From Coccinella septempunctata (lineage: Eukaryota > Arthropoda > Insecta > Coleoptera > Coccinellidae), in contig NC_058191.1 in the NCBI RefSeq assembly GCF_907165205.1, positions 2,420,501 through 2,484,500 on the forward strand: 64,000 bases of DNA, written 5' to 3'. The translations under genes were made by a program, and so were the position numbers. The notes under the pieces were generated by a model. It was not told the DNA's origin. It saw nothing but the letters and a program-made list of their open reading frames with translations, and made no database searches. This document shows, piece by piece, positions 1 through 10,137 of the stretch; within the stretch, counting starts at the first letter, position 1, and each line of letters opens with the position of its first letter.

Positions 1-254
1 CTTATGGGAATAATCATTTGGAAGCACATATCTTAGCAGATATATGTGACAAAACTTTTGAAGTTGACGTAGACTAGCATCGGACAGATCCGTATTCACT
101 ACTCAGAGCTTCCTGCTCTTGACTGCATATGGATAATGTGGTGTGGTTGGAAATATAGTATAGTGTAGGGCACACTACATTCTGAACGCAGATGCATCGT
201 ACAGACCTCATATCTTCAACTACAACGCAAACAAAACTTCTACTCACCTTATAC
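1..254. other. Unassigned flank
   Basis: I see no coding frame or recognisable repeat here. It precedes a SINE and lies downstream of the minus-strand epimerase gene, so it is probably intergenic. Confidence 0.4.
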
Positions 255-510
255 GTTCGTAGCTTGGTGGTCGAAGCCTCGGCTCAGTATATTGCACTCA
301 CCGTAAGGTACTGGAGTTCGATCCCGTTCTAGGGAAGAAATTTTCTAGTCGATACGGGTAGGGGCCACCATTTACTGTTGGGTTAAAATCAACTGTACTG
401 TGCCTAAGGTGGCGTAAGGACACAGTAACAAAGCCTACACAACTGGTTCTCCGAGCCCACAGAGCTTCTGAGGGGTATTTCGGTATTCAGGATGAAATAA
501 ATAAATAAGT
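255..510 (+). repeat. tRNA-derived SINE
   Basis: The head contains an A-box-like TAGCTTGGTGG at 260-270 and a B-box-like GAGTTCGATCCC at 314-325, the two internal RNA polymerase III promoter boxes of a tRNA. A roughly 170-bp unrelated body follows, and the unit ends in an AAATAAATAAATAA tail near 496-509. Head, body and A-rich tail together are the standard SINE layout. It has no tRNA fold, because the box spacing is long and no acceptor stem pairs. I could not define a target-site duplication. It lies about 115 bp past the polyA signal of the minus-strand epimerase gene. Confidence 0.65.
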
Positions 511-624
511 CGCCACTACACGTTTGGAACCCTAGAAGGTCAACAACACTTCTCATCGACAGAAACACGTAAGTAACCTTTAACTTTTATTTTTTTCTCA
601 ATTCGTATTACAAATGATGCATGT

Positions 625-630
625 TTTATT
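625..630 (-). terminator. GALM: AATAAA polyA signal of the aldose 1-epimerase gene
   Basis: On the minus strand an AATAAA hexamer sits about 22 nt after the TAA stop at 654-652. It is the nearest such signal and suits a short 3' UTR. Confidence 0.6.
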
Positions 631-651
631 CAGTAGTGAAATAACCTGTTC

Positions 652-1434
652 TTAAGTTTTAGAAATGAGTGGTGAGGTCCTCAAAGGTACGAAATCTTTA
701 TCACGTTGAACTGAAAACATATATCTCAAAGAATGTATATAAATATTTCCAGGATACAAAACAGCAGGAGGAAATTCTGGATGATTCACCGCGTCGGGGT
801 AATTTTGTGTTTCCAGCGTGAATCCGGCATGCTTGAAATATCTACAATCTCTTTTTCCAAGAACACCATTATCTCTATCTTGAAGAGCATCGCCAGTTTT
901 TTCTGGGAAGTTATTAGCTGTATAAAACTGGACGCCTGGTTGATTTGAATATACTTCTAGTACCCTTCCTGAAGGAGGATGAACCACTCTAGCCACAAAA
1001 CTATTTTTTTGATATTCAGAAAGTGTCACGCAGAAGTTCTGGTCGAAACCATTCGTCATGTCTGATCCAATTTTTTCTTTCAGCGTTTTGGGAATACGGA
1101 AATCGAAGGGGGTGCCACCAACATGTATAAGCTTTCCTGTAGGTATCATTTGTTTATCCGTATGCGTAACATGCTCCGCGTTTATGCAAACTTTATGATG
1201 ATAAAGCTCATCTGCCCCTGCGACATGTCCAGCTAAGTTGAAATAAGTGTGGTTCGTAAGGTTCACATATGTGGGTTTAGTTGTGAATGCTCGATATTCA
1301 ATGACGAATTCGTTACCGTCTGTTAAATACATAACAATGTTAACATTCAAATCCCCTGGAAATCCTTCTTCGCCATCTTTGGAATGATAACTCATAGTTA
1401 TTTTCTTGTCTTCTCGGCAAGCGCTCCATAAAAT
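652..1434 (-). CDS. GALM: Aldose 1-epimerase (galactose mutarotase), 3' terminal exon
   Basis: This exon encodes about 260 C-terminal residues of a cytosolic enzyme that interconverts alpha and beta anomers of aldoses, feeding galactose into the Leloir pathway. The exon starts after an AG at 1436-1435 and opens ILWSACREDKK, then ITMSYHSKDGEEGFPGDL, in register with the family. Family landmarks are NLTNHTYFNLAG (with the catalytic-type His), NGFDQNFC, SGRVLEVYSNQPGVQFYT and GFTLETQNYPDAVN (with the catalytic-type Glu). The stop is TAA at 654-652. With the exon at 4194-4556 it gives about 381 residues, close to the usual 340-380. No frameshift or internal stop is seen, so the gene looks functional. 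The intron before it is filled by a Tc1-like transposon. Confidence 0.9.
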   Translation of the reverse strand: MLWSACREDKKITMSYHSKDGEEGFPGDLNVNIVMYLTDGNEFVIEYRAFTTKPTYVNLTNHTYFNLAGHVAGADELYHHKVCINAEHVTHTDKQMIPTGKLIHVGGTPFDFRIPKTLKEKIGSDMTNGFDQNFCVTLSEYQKNSFVARVVHPPSGRVLEVYSNQPGVQFYTANNFPEKTGDALQDRDNGVLGKRDCRYFKHAGFTLETQNYPDAVNHPEFPPAVLYPGNIYIHSLRYMFSVQRDKDFVPLRTSPLISKT

Positions 1435-1815
1435 CTACAATTCATGCATTAGGATAGATTGAAATTTCTCTTAATGATGCGTTCCCTACCACAGGGCATA
1501 GCGTAGTTGGAAATTTTCATGTGAATTTAACAACATCCTGTAGATCATTGTATCAATAAACAAAATGTAGTCATAAGTTATTTTGCGTGAATAATTTGAT
1601 AGAAGAGCTAACATTTGCCAATTATTCGACAGTTTTTCGGCTTCAAGAATGATATAACTGGTTTTTTTCTTATTTGTAAATGAATGGAGAAATTAGCAAT
1701 TTGGAATATCTACTATGCTCGCATGTTTGGGTGATTCAGCAACATCTTCGGGACGCTCGCACTGCTTGACACTGTACAGAAGAGGGCTATTATGTCGGAA
1801 AGTTGATCTTAATAT

Positions 1816-1889
1816 CACAGTATAGACTACAGACTGTGTCTATAACACAGCCGTCTTTAGGGACTATAGACGGCTGTGTCTATACTGTG
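1816..1889. repeat. Imperfect hairpin
   Basis: CACAGTATAGAC at 1816-1827 pairs with GTCTATACTGTG at 1878-1889, and ACACAGCCGTC at 1845-1855 pairs with GACGGCTGTGT at 1869-1879. The left arm carries a 17-base bulge. It lies in the epimerase intron, and nothing links it to a known RNA. Confidence 0.6.
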
Positions 1890-1985
1890 CTAATATTACC
1901 TAATCACAGATTACAGAGTAGAATGTACCTAATAGCGTTTGGTTCCACTACCGTATCGGCGCAATGTGATTTTTCACTGTTCAAC

Positions 1986-2404
1986 AATACAGGGTGCGTC
2001 TATGACTTGCACATATATTTTAATAGAAGAGTCCTGAGGTTAAAAGAAACACTTATTTCTTTACCATTTTTTTCCAACTCGGCACGGTTGAAAATATACA
2101 GACTGTTGAAAATGATCGAAAAAATGTAATTTTCAGTTATATCACGTAAACGATTTTATCGAATGTAATGATTTTCGGAATATAGCTTTTCATTGCTATG
2201 ATGAATCTTTTCCGAACACAAAATTCCATCCAAATCTAAAAATTTTTTTTTTGGAAAAATTTACTTCCATTTCCTGTATAACTGAAAGCGCTTAGCTTCA
2301 AGAATATTTAGCTTAGTAGATAATGTCGAACAATATCATAATCCAAATAGGTCTAGTTCTCCAGAAACGCCCCTTAAGCCCTCGAACTTGGTACACCCTG
2401 TCAC
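1986..2404 (+). repeat. Diverged MITE of the GAGTC-TIR family
   Basis: The left end reads ACAGGGTGCGTCTATGACTT, followed by a body with AGTCCTGAGGTTAAAAGAAACAC. This matches, with changes, the ends of the better copies at 37308-38022 and 63903-64000. The right end has the complementary ACACCCTGT near 2393-2401. The middle is AT-rich and non-coding. It is an old copy inside the epimerase intron. Confidence 0.5.
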
Positions 2405-2650
2405 CCTGGCTGTCATTCAATAGAATATATGTATACCGCGTTTGGTGAACGACATCCGCTTGAATAAAAGCCATCATAATATGTTATAATTATTTCCGGA
2501 CTACAGCAATTTGTTGAAAAAGTACTCGTAAAATTCGAATAGGTACTTTGACTTCGGGTTCTGTACGCGACAATGTGTGCAATGGGCCAAGTACTCGATT
2601 CTTTGTATTCATTCTTCAGCTATTGAAAATATTGGCAATTATACAAAATA

Positions 2651-4175
2651 CACTGCGCAAAAAAATTAAAGCACATTCTGAAAATCTCAATTTTAATGAA
2701 AGTTAACTCTACATTGACCTTATAACTTATTTTTTATGTTCTCCCGGGAAGGTTTTGAACGAAACAAGACACATTAAATGGAAGAAAAATTAAGGATTTC
2801 AACGAATCTTATGTGAAAGAAGAGAAATGAACAATTTTCAAAATACTGAAATGCTGATATGTGATTTAATACTTTGTATTTCCACCCCTTGCGTTAATTA
2901 CAGCTCGGCAACGACGGTTCATACTCAAAATGAGTGATCTTAAAATGTTCTGATCTAATCCTCCCCAGATTTCTATGAGTTGGATTCCTAAGTCATTAAG
3001 AGTAGCTGGATGATTTTCTGAACTTCTCAGCCTTCTATTGAGGTTGTCCCAAACCTGCTCAATCGGATTGAGATCTGGAATTCTTGCTGGCCCTTCCATT
3101 CGAGAGACTTCAACCTCTTCAAGGTACTCCTGAAAGATGCGCGCACGATGGGGTCTGGCATTTTCGTCCATAAAAATGAAATTTTCACCAATGTATGGGG
3201 CAAATGGCACTACATGCTCTTCAAGAATGTTCCTTATATACTTATCAGCATTCATAGCTCCATTATCAACGACCACAAGGTCTGTGCGAGCAGTCAAAGA
3301 TATTCCACCCCATACCATAATCGATCCTCCCCGAAACCAGTAGTATTCAGGAAATTGCACTGAGCATATCTTTCATGTGGACGTCTGTATACAAGGGAAC
3401 GTCGATCACAATGGTAGAGGCAGAATCTAGGCTCATCTGTGAAGAGAACTCTTTCCCAATCGGCCTCTTCCCAATGGATATGCTCTCTCCCAAAATCCAA
3501 ACGTGCCCTTCGATGGGCTGGGGTAAGAGCTGGGCCTCTTGCCGCGACACGAGGCCTTAAATCATATTCTCTGAGGCGATTTCTTATTGTCTGAGTGCTA
3601 ATTTGCACCTCATGAGTTTGCTCAAGCTGAATTTGAAGGAGGCGAGCGGTTGCAAACCGTTGTCTCAACGAACAAACTCTCAAGTAACGTTCTTGAATGG
3701 CAGTTGTTACCCGTGGTCTACCATTCATTGCTGTATCCCGTTACCCGGAATAAATCTACAAAAAGAAGAAAAAAAAACACACTTGTATGGGAAACTCCAA
3801 ACCTTTCTGAAATTCTTGTGTATGTCCACCCTTATGCTCGCACAACTACCGCTTGGGCACATTCCTCTTGGGTCAAATTGCGTGTTTCGCGTTGCATAGC
3901 GATCGAGTGTAGAAAATCAAACGAAGGAAAAACAATTGATCACTAGAATTGATCGAGAACAACTGAATTTTAGAATGCAGCCAATATATTCAACATTTGA
4001 TAATATCATCTTTTTTTATTCCTGCTGGGAACAAACATTTGTATTGAAGAAAACCGTTGAAAGTGGATAACGTATGCATGCATAATTCTGATAAAAATAA
4101 TTATCATTGAGAACACCTTCAGTTGTAGAATAAATTTGAGATTTCCATAATGTGCGTTAATTTTTTTGCGCAGTG
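2651..4175 (-). mobile_element. Tc1-like DNA transposon in the epimerase intron
   Basis: The 1525-bp element is bounded by inverted repeats beginning CACTGCGCAAAAAAATTAA (left at 2651; right end at 4175 on the minus strand) and flanked by TA at 2649-2650 and 4176-4177, the hallmark target duplication of Tc1/mariner elements. The ends match for about 40 bp with a few changes. It carries a broken DD34E transposase on the minus strand. Its upper end lies 18 bases inside the intron from the epimerase splice donor (GT at 4193-4192), so it arrived without removing the splice site. Confidence 0.88.
2866..3728 (-). pseudogene. Tc1-like transposase, frameshifted
   Basis: The reading frame starts at the ATG at 3728 with the second helix-turn-helix of the DNA-binding region (ISTQTIRNRLREYDLRPR) and the first catalytic block (VLFTDEPRF). 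It then shifts frame near 3345, inside the GG-rich VWGG region, and continues through RPHRARIFQEYLEE and DLNPIEQVWDNLNRRL to a stop near 2866. The expected second catalytic Asp lies in a context reading FMDENARPH: compared with the usual aspartate-asparagine order, a Glu occupies the catalytic column. The first helix-turn-helix is missing. It is not functional. Confidence 0.85.
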
Positions 4176-4193
4176 TAAGTTCCTGATATTCAC

Positions 4194-4556
4194 CTTATCA
4201 AAACCTCTAAAACCTCCATGTAGTGTATGTGGTGGGCAGTTTTTCGATAATTCGTAGTTTTTCCCATCTATAAACATGATTCCATGCCCAATCCTGTTGC
4301 ACGCTCTTCCAATAGTAGCTCCATAATACGGATTTGAGAAACTCAAATAATCTTCCATAACATCAGAGCCTATCACAACATCTTTGAATTTCCCATTTCT
4401 ATCCGGAACAATAATGGAAATTATCGTTGCCCCATAGTTGATTGCTTCAACTATCATTCCGTTTTTGTTCACCCATTTGAATTTTTTCACTGGTTTGGCT
4501 ATTCTGCTATTGGGATTTACTCTGTAGTGACCGAATTTTTCAACGCTTAGGGTGAC
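4194..4556 (-). CDS. GALM: Aldose 1-epimerase, upstream exon (5' limit uncertain)
   Basis: This exon encodes the N-terminal half of the mutarotase fold, with VEAINYGATIISIIVPDR, DVVIGSDVMEDYL, GATIGRACNRIGHG and TLHGGFRGFDK. The HGG His corresponds to the catalytic-site histidine in the family. The exon ends AAG at 4194 followed by GTGAAT, in phase 0, which joins exactly to the phase-0 start of the exon at 1434. The frame remains open upstream to an ATG at 4727, but residues upstream of about 4556 do not look like the family. A separate first exon supplying the start codon is therefore likely; I could not place it. Confidence 0.85.
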
Positions 4557-4560
4557 TCCA

Positions 4561-5584
4561 ATGTCACAACAACTTCGTAAGCATGGTATTGGGTTCTGGA
4601 TTCTCCTGCCACAAGGAGCATTTACCATAACGTAATCGTAGGAAAGATCTATAAAGCAAATATACTTTGGTATATTTGATACTTTGAAAACTATCAGTGT
4701 CAATGTCTTTATTTGAGTGATATGCAAAATTATTCATAGTTCTATGTAGAGGCGTTGGGATATTTTTGTACACTTATATTCGTAGAAACCAGAGCTTTAT
4801 ATCGTTTTGCCCAAATGTCTTAGTTCGAATTTTGAGCCAAAAAAGACACAAACATGGACTCGCTGATGAGGAATATGTAGAATACGGTGATCAATTGATC
4901 TCATCCCATCAGAACAACACAACTCATACCCCGACGATCAGTTCAGTGATGGTGAAGGAATACACCCTAGCGTCATCAGGAAACGATTAATGATTTATTG
5001 ATGGGTATTTTTTCACTTCGAACTTCTGTGACTATAAATGATAAACTTGCAAATATGCAAATATTCCAAATCTTATTTTTAGCCTAATGGCTCATCTTCT
5101 TCAATTTGCTCAAAATTGCTCAATTGTTAAGTTTTCTATTCTTTAATCTCATCTATCGTTTCTTCTAGAAACTTTGTAGTATCGTGCTTTCTTTGTACTA
5201 GCGACTATTCGTCTGTTCACAATATTGAACGGAAGAAAATTATTTAAATATTCCAAGAAAGCTTAAATTTATTTATCGCTGTTATCAACGCTAGAATTAC
5301 CGTTATTTGTTGATACTCCTTAGCGATCGCAGCACCTCTATATTGTCGACGTTTTCAGGGAACTTGCCAGTGGAGTGGACTCAATGAAGAATTTATTGAA
5401 TTCATTGGACCTTACACCAGGAAACTCCTTTTTTTATTTAAGTCAGGGCTATGGAGGGTAGAGTTTTTCTACTTTTTCGTCATTTCACTTCGCGAAACAG
5501 CCACGGTCGAAGTGGAAAGCAAATAACCATAGACATTGTAATCAATCATTCATATAACTCTATGAATGAATCTCATATTTGTTT
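4561..5584. other. Unassigned: possible 5' part of the epimerase gene and intergenic DNA
   Basis: The interval should contain the missing first exon or promoter of the epimerase gene. I could not identify a convincing start codon with a splice donor. No repeat family is recognised. Confidence 0.3.
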
Positions 5585-6264
5585 TTGTCATAGACCTAAT
5601 ACATGGACAGGCCTTCACGTGGTTTTCCCGTTCACCGCATCGAGGAATACCAACGAGAGAGAGGGGGGTGGTAGAAAAGAGAGATAACAGTAGTCCCTGG
5701 TAGTAAACGTCAAGCTGGTAGCTGGTAGAGAATAAATCAACGTTGCCGCTTCAACCAAGTTATCGAGTAAACTCGGGAATTCTACCAGCCCGCTGAACCT
5801 CCATGTTGCATTTTTGGGTGGTTGTCGGTAGATTTATAGACTTTCTATTAATTTGAAGCAATTTTTGTACTGAAAGAGAAGACAACAACAGAGGTTGTCT
5901 CTGACTGAAATCAACTTCGAAAATGTTATCAAATCAACTATATTTTTCTCGTACTTGAAACTTTCAAGTGTTGATAAAATAATAGATTCCGTATAAAAAA
6001 AATACTACCTGAAAATTTTTTTTCTGATTTTAATTAATGTAAAAAACTTGAGAGTTGTGTAAAACAACACTATTATCTCATTCGCCAGAGTCTGATTTTA
6101 TATACACTGAAATTACTCGTGATTTGCGAAGATAAAAGGACCCCTGCTTTGCGTTCTGGCTGCACAGAGAAAAATTAATCGTTAAAGTGAATTTTTTAAA
6201 CATTTCACCTTCCTTGAGCAAGAACATGTGTGGTATAGAGAAAAGGACAATAATTTTGAGTATG

Positions 6265-6270
6265 TTTATT
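6265..6270 (-). terminator. AATAAA polyA signal for the minus-strand terminal exon
   Basis: An AATAAA hexamer on the minus strand lies 55 nt downstream of the TAA stop at 6327-6325. It supports that exon as a real gene end. Confidence 0.45.
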
Positions 6271-6324
6271 GATACTTTCACAAATAACATGAAATTTCCT
6301 GCCGGGGAAATATTTATATGATGA

Positions 6325-6470
6325 TTAATCAATCACAATTTTTTTTTCAATTATTTTGATAGGTTCTCCATCAGGTGGTTTAGTTGCTCTTCTCTGGCAC
6401 TCCTGGCAGTAATATTTTACTGCTCCTGTTTCTTTATCGTGTGGCTTTCCAGTGTTAGATTTCTGTGACA
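6325..6470 (-). CDS. Terminal exon of an unidentified small protein
   Basis: An AG acceptor at 6472-6471 (TGTTGATCAG) opens a 146-nt exon in which 2 nt complete a split codon and 47 codons follow before TAA. The product is hydrophilic: it includes KPHDKETGAVKYYCQECQRR, with a single CxxC pair, then KPPDGEP and ends KIIEKKIVID. The mix of charged residues, the CxxC and the downstream AATAAA look coding rather than random, but I do not recognise the family. The upstream exon(s) would lie at higher coordinates. A 25-nt candidate ending at a GTAAGC donor near 6515 has a compatible phase but is unproven. A transposon-encoded origin cannot be excluded, given the inverted repeats around it. Confidence 0.45.
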
Positions 6471-6547
6471 CTGATCAACAGAAAATATTGAGTTTTTAGT
6501 TTGCCGATGTCACAGGGCTTACTGAATGATTTACATCTTTTCTCTTC

Positions 6548-6814
6548 CTAATATTGAATCCAGATTAGAGTTAAGTATTTTCTTCGGACATGCCTTGAAA
6601 TAGAATGTGATGGTACATATGTAACTACTTCGTTTAGAACAACATTCCTTATAATATTCAATAATATATCTACTATCTCGAAATTCAAGTCACCTCTACA
6701 AATTCTTGCTGTGGCCTTATGAAATATAGAAAGTAGACTAGGTATATTCCTTGTAAATCTTTGTAAATCATGTCCTATATGTACATACATGAAATAACAA
6801 AGAAACTCCTTCAT
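6548..6814 (-). other. Unassigned open reading frame
   Basis: An ATG-initiated 88-codon frame on the minus strand has a non-repetitive, protein-like composition (for example LQRFTRNIPSLLSIFHK and LNFEIVDILLNIIRNVV). It ends just upstream of the small terminal exon at 6325-6470. It might be an upstream exon of the same gene or a chance frame. No family is recognised. Confidence 0.2.
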
Positions 6815-7133
6815 TGGTCTATTATTTCCAAAAATAAATCACTTTCGCTTTATTAGCATGTAGCAGTCGATTCTAAAAACCTAGATTTCTGCTAAATTGT
6901 TTGTGACGAGAATGAAATATCGATTGAAAACACAGTAGCTGAACAGTAAACAATAAACATATGATTTTGACATTTTCTACCATATGTCCATCTCTTTCTA
7001 ACGTACTACTCGTGACCTCTCTCTCTCAGGGCCTGTCCATATTTTATTAGGTCTATGGTTTTTGTTTTTATGAACATCTGATACGGTGATAAATGATATA
7101 TTGAAGAAAGGTGTTGATACTTATTACCAAATT

Positions 7134-7673
7134 ATGGTTTATACAAATCCTATTGCACGAACTGATGCAGATCAATTATTCCCAGAAGATCCTATTGCAG
7201 TATTCGAAGCAGAAAGTGCAAATATACTTCAAGGTGGATATGAGCCACTTCCTCAAGAACCTGAATGTGAACCCTATGAATTTCAAAATAATATCGACGA
7301 TTTAGACGAAGGTTATTGCCCGCTTCAGGGAAATGATCATAAAATGGATACTTTTTATTATTACATCAAGAATCCTCAACCTCCACAATCCAGGGTTGAT
7401 GATACAATATCGCCCCCACGAAAAAAATTTCCACAACCTATAATCTCCAAGAATCCGCCGACTAGCAGTGAACTGCCGCCTGGGCCTTCTGGTTCAAAGA
7501 TAAATCTGGATGATGAAAAAGTGGAGGAGGTTAAAAAAATCATGGTAAACATCAATTTGCCCTCAAGTTATTTTCCTGAATGGGCATCGGAGGTTCCCGA
7601 GGAACAGTGGAAAGATTTCATTTTGCAAAGGTTGCATTTGAAAAAAGATAGAGAATTCACTGAAGATGATTGA
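7134..7673 (+). CDS. Mea1: MEA1-like protein (male-enhanced antigen 1 family)
   Basis: This is a single-exon coding sequence of 179 residues. I start it at the ATG at 7134 (MVYTNPIARTDADQLF); the frame is open further upstream but without another ATG. Family-like features are GGYEPLPQEP near residue 40, an acidic low-complexity middle (YEFQNNIDDLDEGY), a proline-rich linker, and the conserved C-terminal block VKKIMVNINLPSSYFPEWA followed by EQWKDFI. MEA1 is a small, mostly disordered, broadly conserved animal protein of poorly defined function. A pyrimidine-rich CTCTCTCTCAG ending near 7028 could be the 3' splice site of a non-coding first exon. A polyA signal follows at 7882. Assignment rests on motif memory only. 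Confidence 0.7.
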   Translation: MVYTNPIARTDADQLFPEDPIAVFEAESANILQGGYEPLPQEPECEPYEFQNNIDDLDEGYCPLQGNDHKMDTFYYYIKNPQPPQSRVDDTISPPRKKFPQPIISKNPPTSSELPPGPSGSKINLDDEKVEEVKKIMVNINLPSSYFPEWASEVPEEQWKDFILQRLHLKKDREFTEDD

Positions 7674-7881
7674 GTAAATATATTTTTTTCTGCACTACAT
7701 TTCTCAGATTTTTTTATATAACCACAATTTCCATTTATTCGATAGTAGGGTAGGGCAAGATGATATTGTATTTATTGTGGTATTTGTTTAGAAATTTATC
7801 AGTAACATGTTAATATGTATTTGAATTCTTTATATTAGAGTCATGATTAATTTTTAGTGAATATGTATATTGTATCCAAAG

Positions 7882-7887
7882 AATAAA
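7882..7887 (+). terminator. Mea1: AATAAA polyA signal of the MEA1-like gene
   Basis: AATAAA in GAATAAAAAC lies about 210 nt after the TGA stop. The 3' UTR is AT-rich and unremarkable. Confidence 0.6.
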
Positions 7888-7889
7888 AA

Positions 7890-8616
7890 CATACTATATG
7901 CTATAATTTTCAGCTTCAGTTTTCTTCTGATTCTGATTATTTTCTAAAATATTTGTATTTTGGGTATGGTTTTGATAAAATGATTGGGATTTTTTCATCT
8001 GATCAGTTTATACAGATATTCTATCATGTGCAATATTTACTCATTCTTCCCAATTTGCTCTAAAAAAATAATTCAATTGAACTACAATAATAGTGGTGGT
8101 ATTTTTATATATTTTCTTTTGAATGTCAGCAATACATTTTTAGTTTCCAATGAATTCAGCATATGTATGAGTTTTAGCAGAAGCAGGTCTAACAAGGTAC
8201 TATATAATTCGGCATATGATCTTTGAGTTAAGGTCAATACTCAATGGTATGCTACAAAAGCTAAGGGAAAAACCTCTGCGACAAAACCCTGTTTCCCTGT
8301 GAGTGCAGTGATGTCAAATTTCTTTACAGAATAAGATTTTAATACCTAAAATTTCATCATCCTCCCTTCATCTTGAAACTATATCTGAAAAAGAAAACAA
8401 AAAGGAGAAAACGAGAAAAAAAAATGAATAATACAGCTTTCATCAAACTGATTCCAAGACTTGACTAAGTCAAAAAAAATTCATTCAATTTATAACTTAT
8501 TCTTTAATTGCAGTGAGGAATATCATCTCTGTGTTGAAAATCTTCTGCTGATTTTGGTGAGGAGCGTCTTTAATTGGTCTGACACTCGTTGAGTTAGCTT
8601 GCCTGTGTATTATGTA
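7890..8616. other. Unassigned intergenic DNA
   Basis: AT-rich; I see no convincing gene or repeat. Confidence 0.35.
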
Positions 8617-9108
8617 TACAGGGTGTCCCAACGAAAATTTGACCTCCCCTTTCTAGAACTAAGAAACTAAGGGAGGTCAAGTGCTGGTTAGTTGAAAGTT
8701 ATTTATGTTCTGTACACAACCCAGTTAAAATTTTCAAAATCCGTTCATTAGTCACGAAATAATGTAATAATCGAACTTACCGTCAATAGGTGATATTGAA
8801 CAGATTGAAGAACCTTAATTTTTAAGAATCCAAAAATAATTTGCAAGTTTGCAAGTATTAGGGAGAAAGAATTCTAATGACGATATCGTTTCGAAAAAAC
8901 CACCTGAGGGTGACAACAACTCCTAATTTTTTTTTGGAATGGGAAAAAGATGGAGGATGTATTTTAATTAAAAAAGTTTTTTTGGAACAAACTCATGATG
9001 AAAATTCGCCCCTTCCATAACAGAAGTTGACTTATTTCTTTAAAATCTTCGAAAAGTCTTCGTTTCTGAGTTCTTGGGGGAGTCAAATTTTCGTTGGGAC
9101 ACTTGTAT
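8617..9108. repeat. MITE, family B (copy 1)
   Basis: The left end TACAGGGTGTCCCAACGAAA is mirrored at the right end, where the minus strand reads AAGTGTCCCAACGAAAATTT. About 490 bp, non-coding. A second, partial copy lies at 40337-40715. The CAGGGTGTCCC end type is common among short insect TIR elements, but the superfamily cannot be set without a target duplication. Confidence 0.7.
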
Positions 9109-9644
9109 CCAGATGACTCATAGCCGACTATAGCAAACTAAAAAGTCTGACTAGAACGCAAAAGTGACATATCTCTACTACAGATGATTATTATGTAGGG
9201 TCATGTGGAAAATCATGAGATCTTAGAGAAGACAAGACTAAAAATCTAATCCTGTAGATCTTTTTAAGAGCCATCGGAATATAACATGGGAGTGCTAAAT
9301 TCTTAGTATAGAAGAATACAAATTATTTATTTATAAATATAAATTTCACTCGAAAACCCGGCGTTTCTTTTGAAACATATACTAATTCTACGGCCCCCAC
9401 ATTGGGAAGCACTGTCCTACAGTACTTTACTATTCCTTCTTGATTCCTGACGTGGGAATGCACGTCCCACGTCACGTCAGAACAATTTGAACGCTTCCTA
9501 TCATCTATCATGCGCATTATGACGTGATTCCACGTCCCGTCAGAATAATCTGTTAGTTCAGTTCAGATTACTCTGGCTTGACGGGACCACGCCATATAAT
9601 GCGCATGATTCAAAAATCTAACATACTGTAACGTGGTTTCCTCG

Positions 9645-9689
9645 GAGAAACTACAGTGACCCCATGGGGTATATAGTCACTGTAGGAGA
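9645..9689. repeat. Short hairpin
   Basis: CTACAGTGAC and GTCACTGTAG flank CCCATGGGG plus TATATA, giving a 10-bp stem that encloses a smaller palindrome. It lies inside the CACGTCA repeat cluster. Confidence 0.5.
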
Positions 9690-10137
9690 AACTTATCTCG
9701 AGCGCCAGCTATTCTTTTCACTAGGAAGAATAGCAAACCTACCAGAGTAGCTGCTAGTCGGAGACAGAGTTCCTTGTTATCTAGGGTGGTAGCGATAACG
9801 AAGTAGTCAAAATTAAATTACGTACCAGTTTATTCACACCTTCGGAAACTGATTATATAAACAACGGAAATATGTGTAGGTATGAAATATGAGCGAATCG
9901 ATCAGCAAACATACATTCGGGAAATTCGATCCGATCACGAGCACTTTATAAAGTTTATACCGGGTACAGTGAAAAATCAACGGTTGTTCAATAAAATGCG
10001 CCAACCAGAACTGACGAAATGGATACTAAGGATGACCTCGCGAAGTGAAATGACTTGCTATACGGTATCGGGATGTAATTAATTATATTTCTCCAAAAAT
10101 GAAAGAAACACAACCAGGGCGGATCTACTCGAGACTT

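Larger units (their letters stand above)
5585..7057. repeat. Interval bounded by a ~35-bp inverted repeat
   Basis: CATAGACCTAATACATGGAC, continuing into AGGCC, at about 5590-5615 recurs in inverted orientation at about 7028-7057 (CATAGACCTAATAAAATATG then GACAGGCC on the minus strand). GA-rich runs lie just inside both ends. The pair could be the termini of a non-autonomous transposon or an inverted duplication of promoter sequence. No target duplication is clear. Confidence 0.45.

Noticed and set aside
260..325. A tRNA gene
   Set aside because: Only the A and B boxes fit; there is no acceptor or anticodon stem and it is fused to a SINE body.
7086..7133. Upstream extension of the MEA1-like protein
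   Set aside because: The extra codons begin at GTG, have no ATG and add nothing resembling the family; the ATG at 7134 is preferred.
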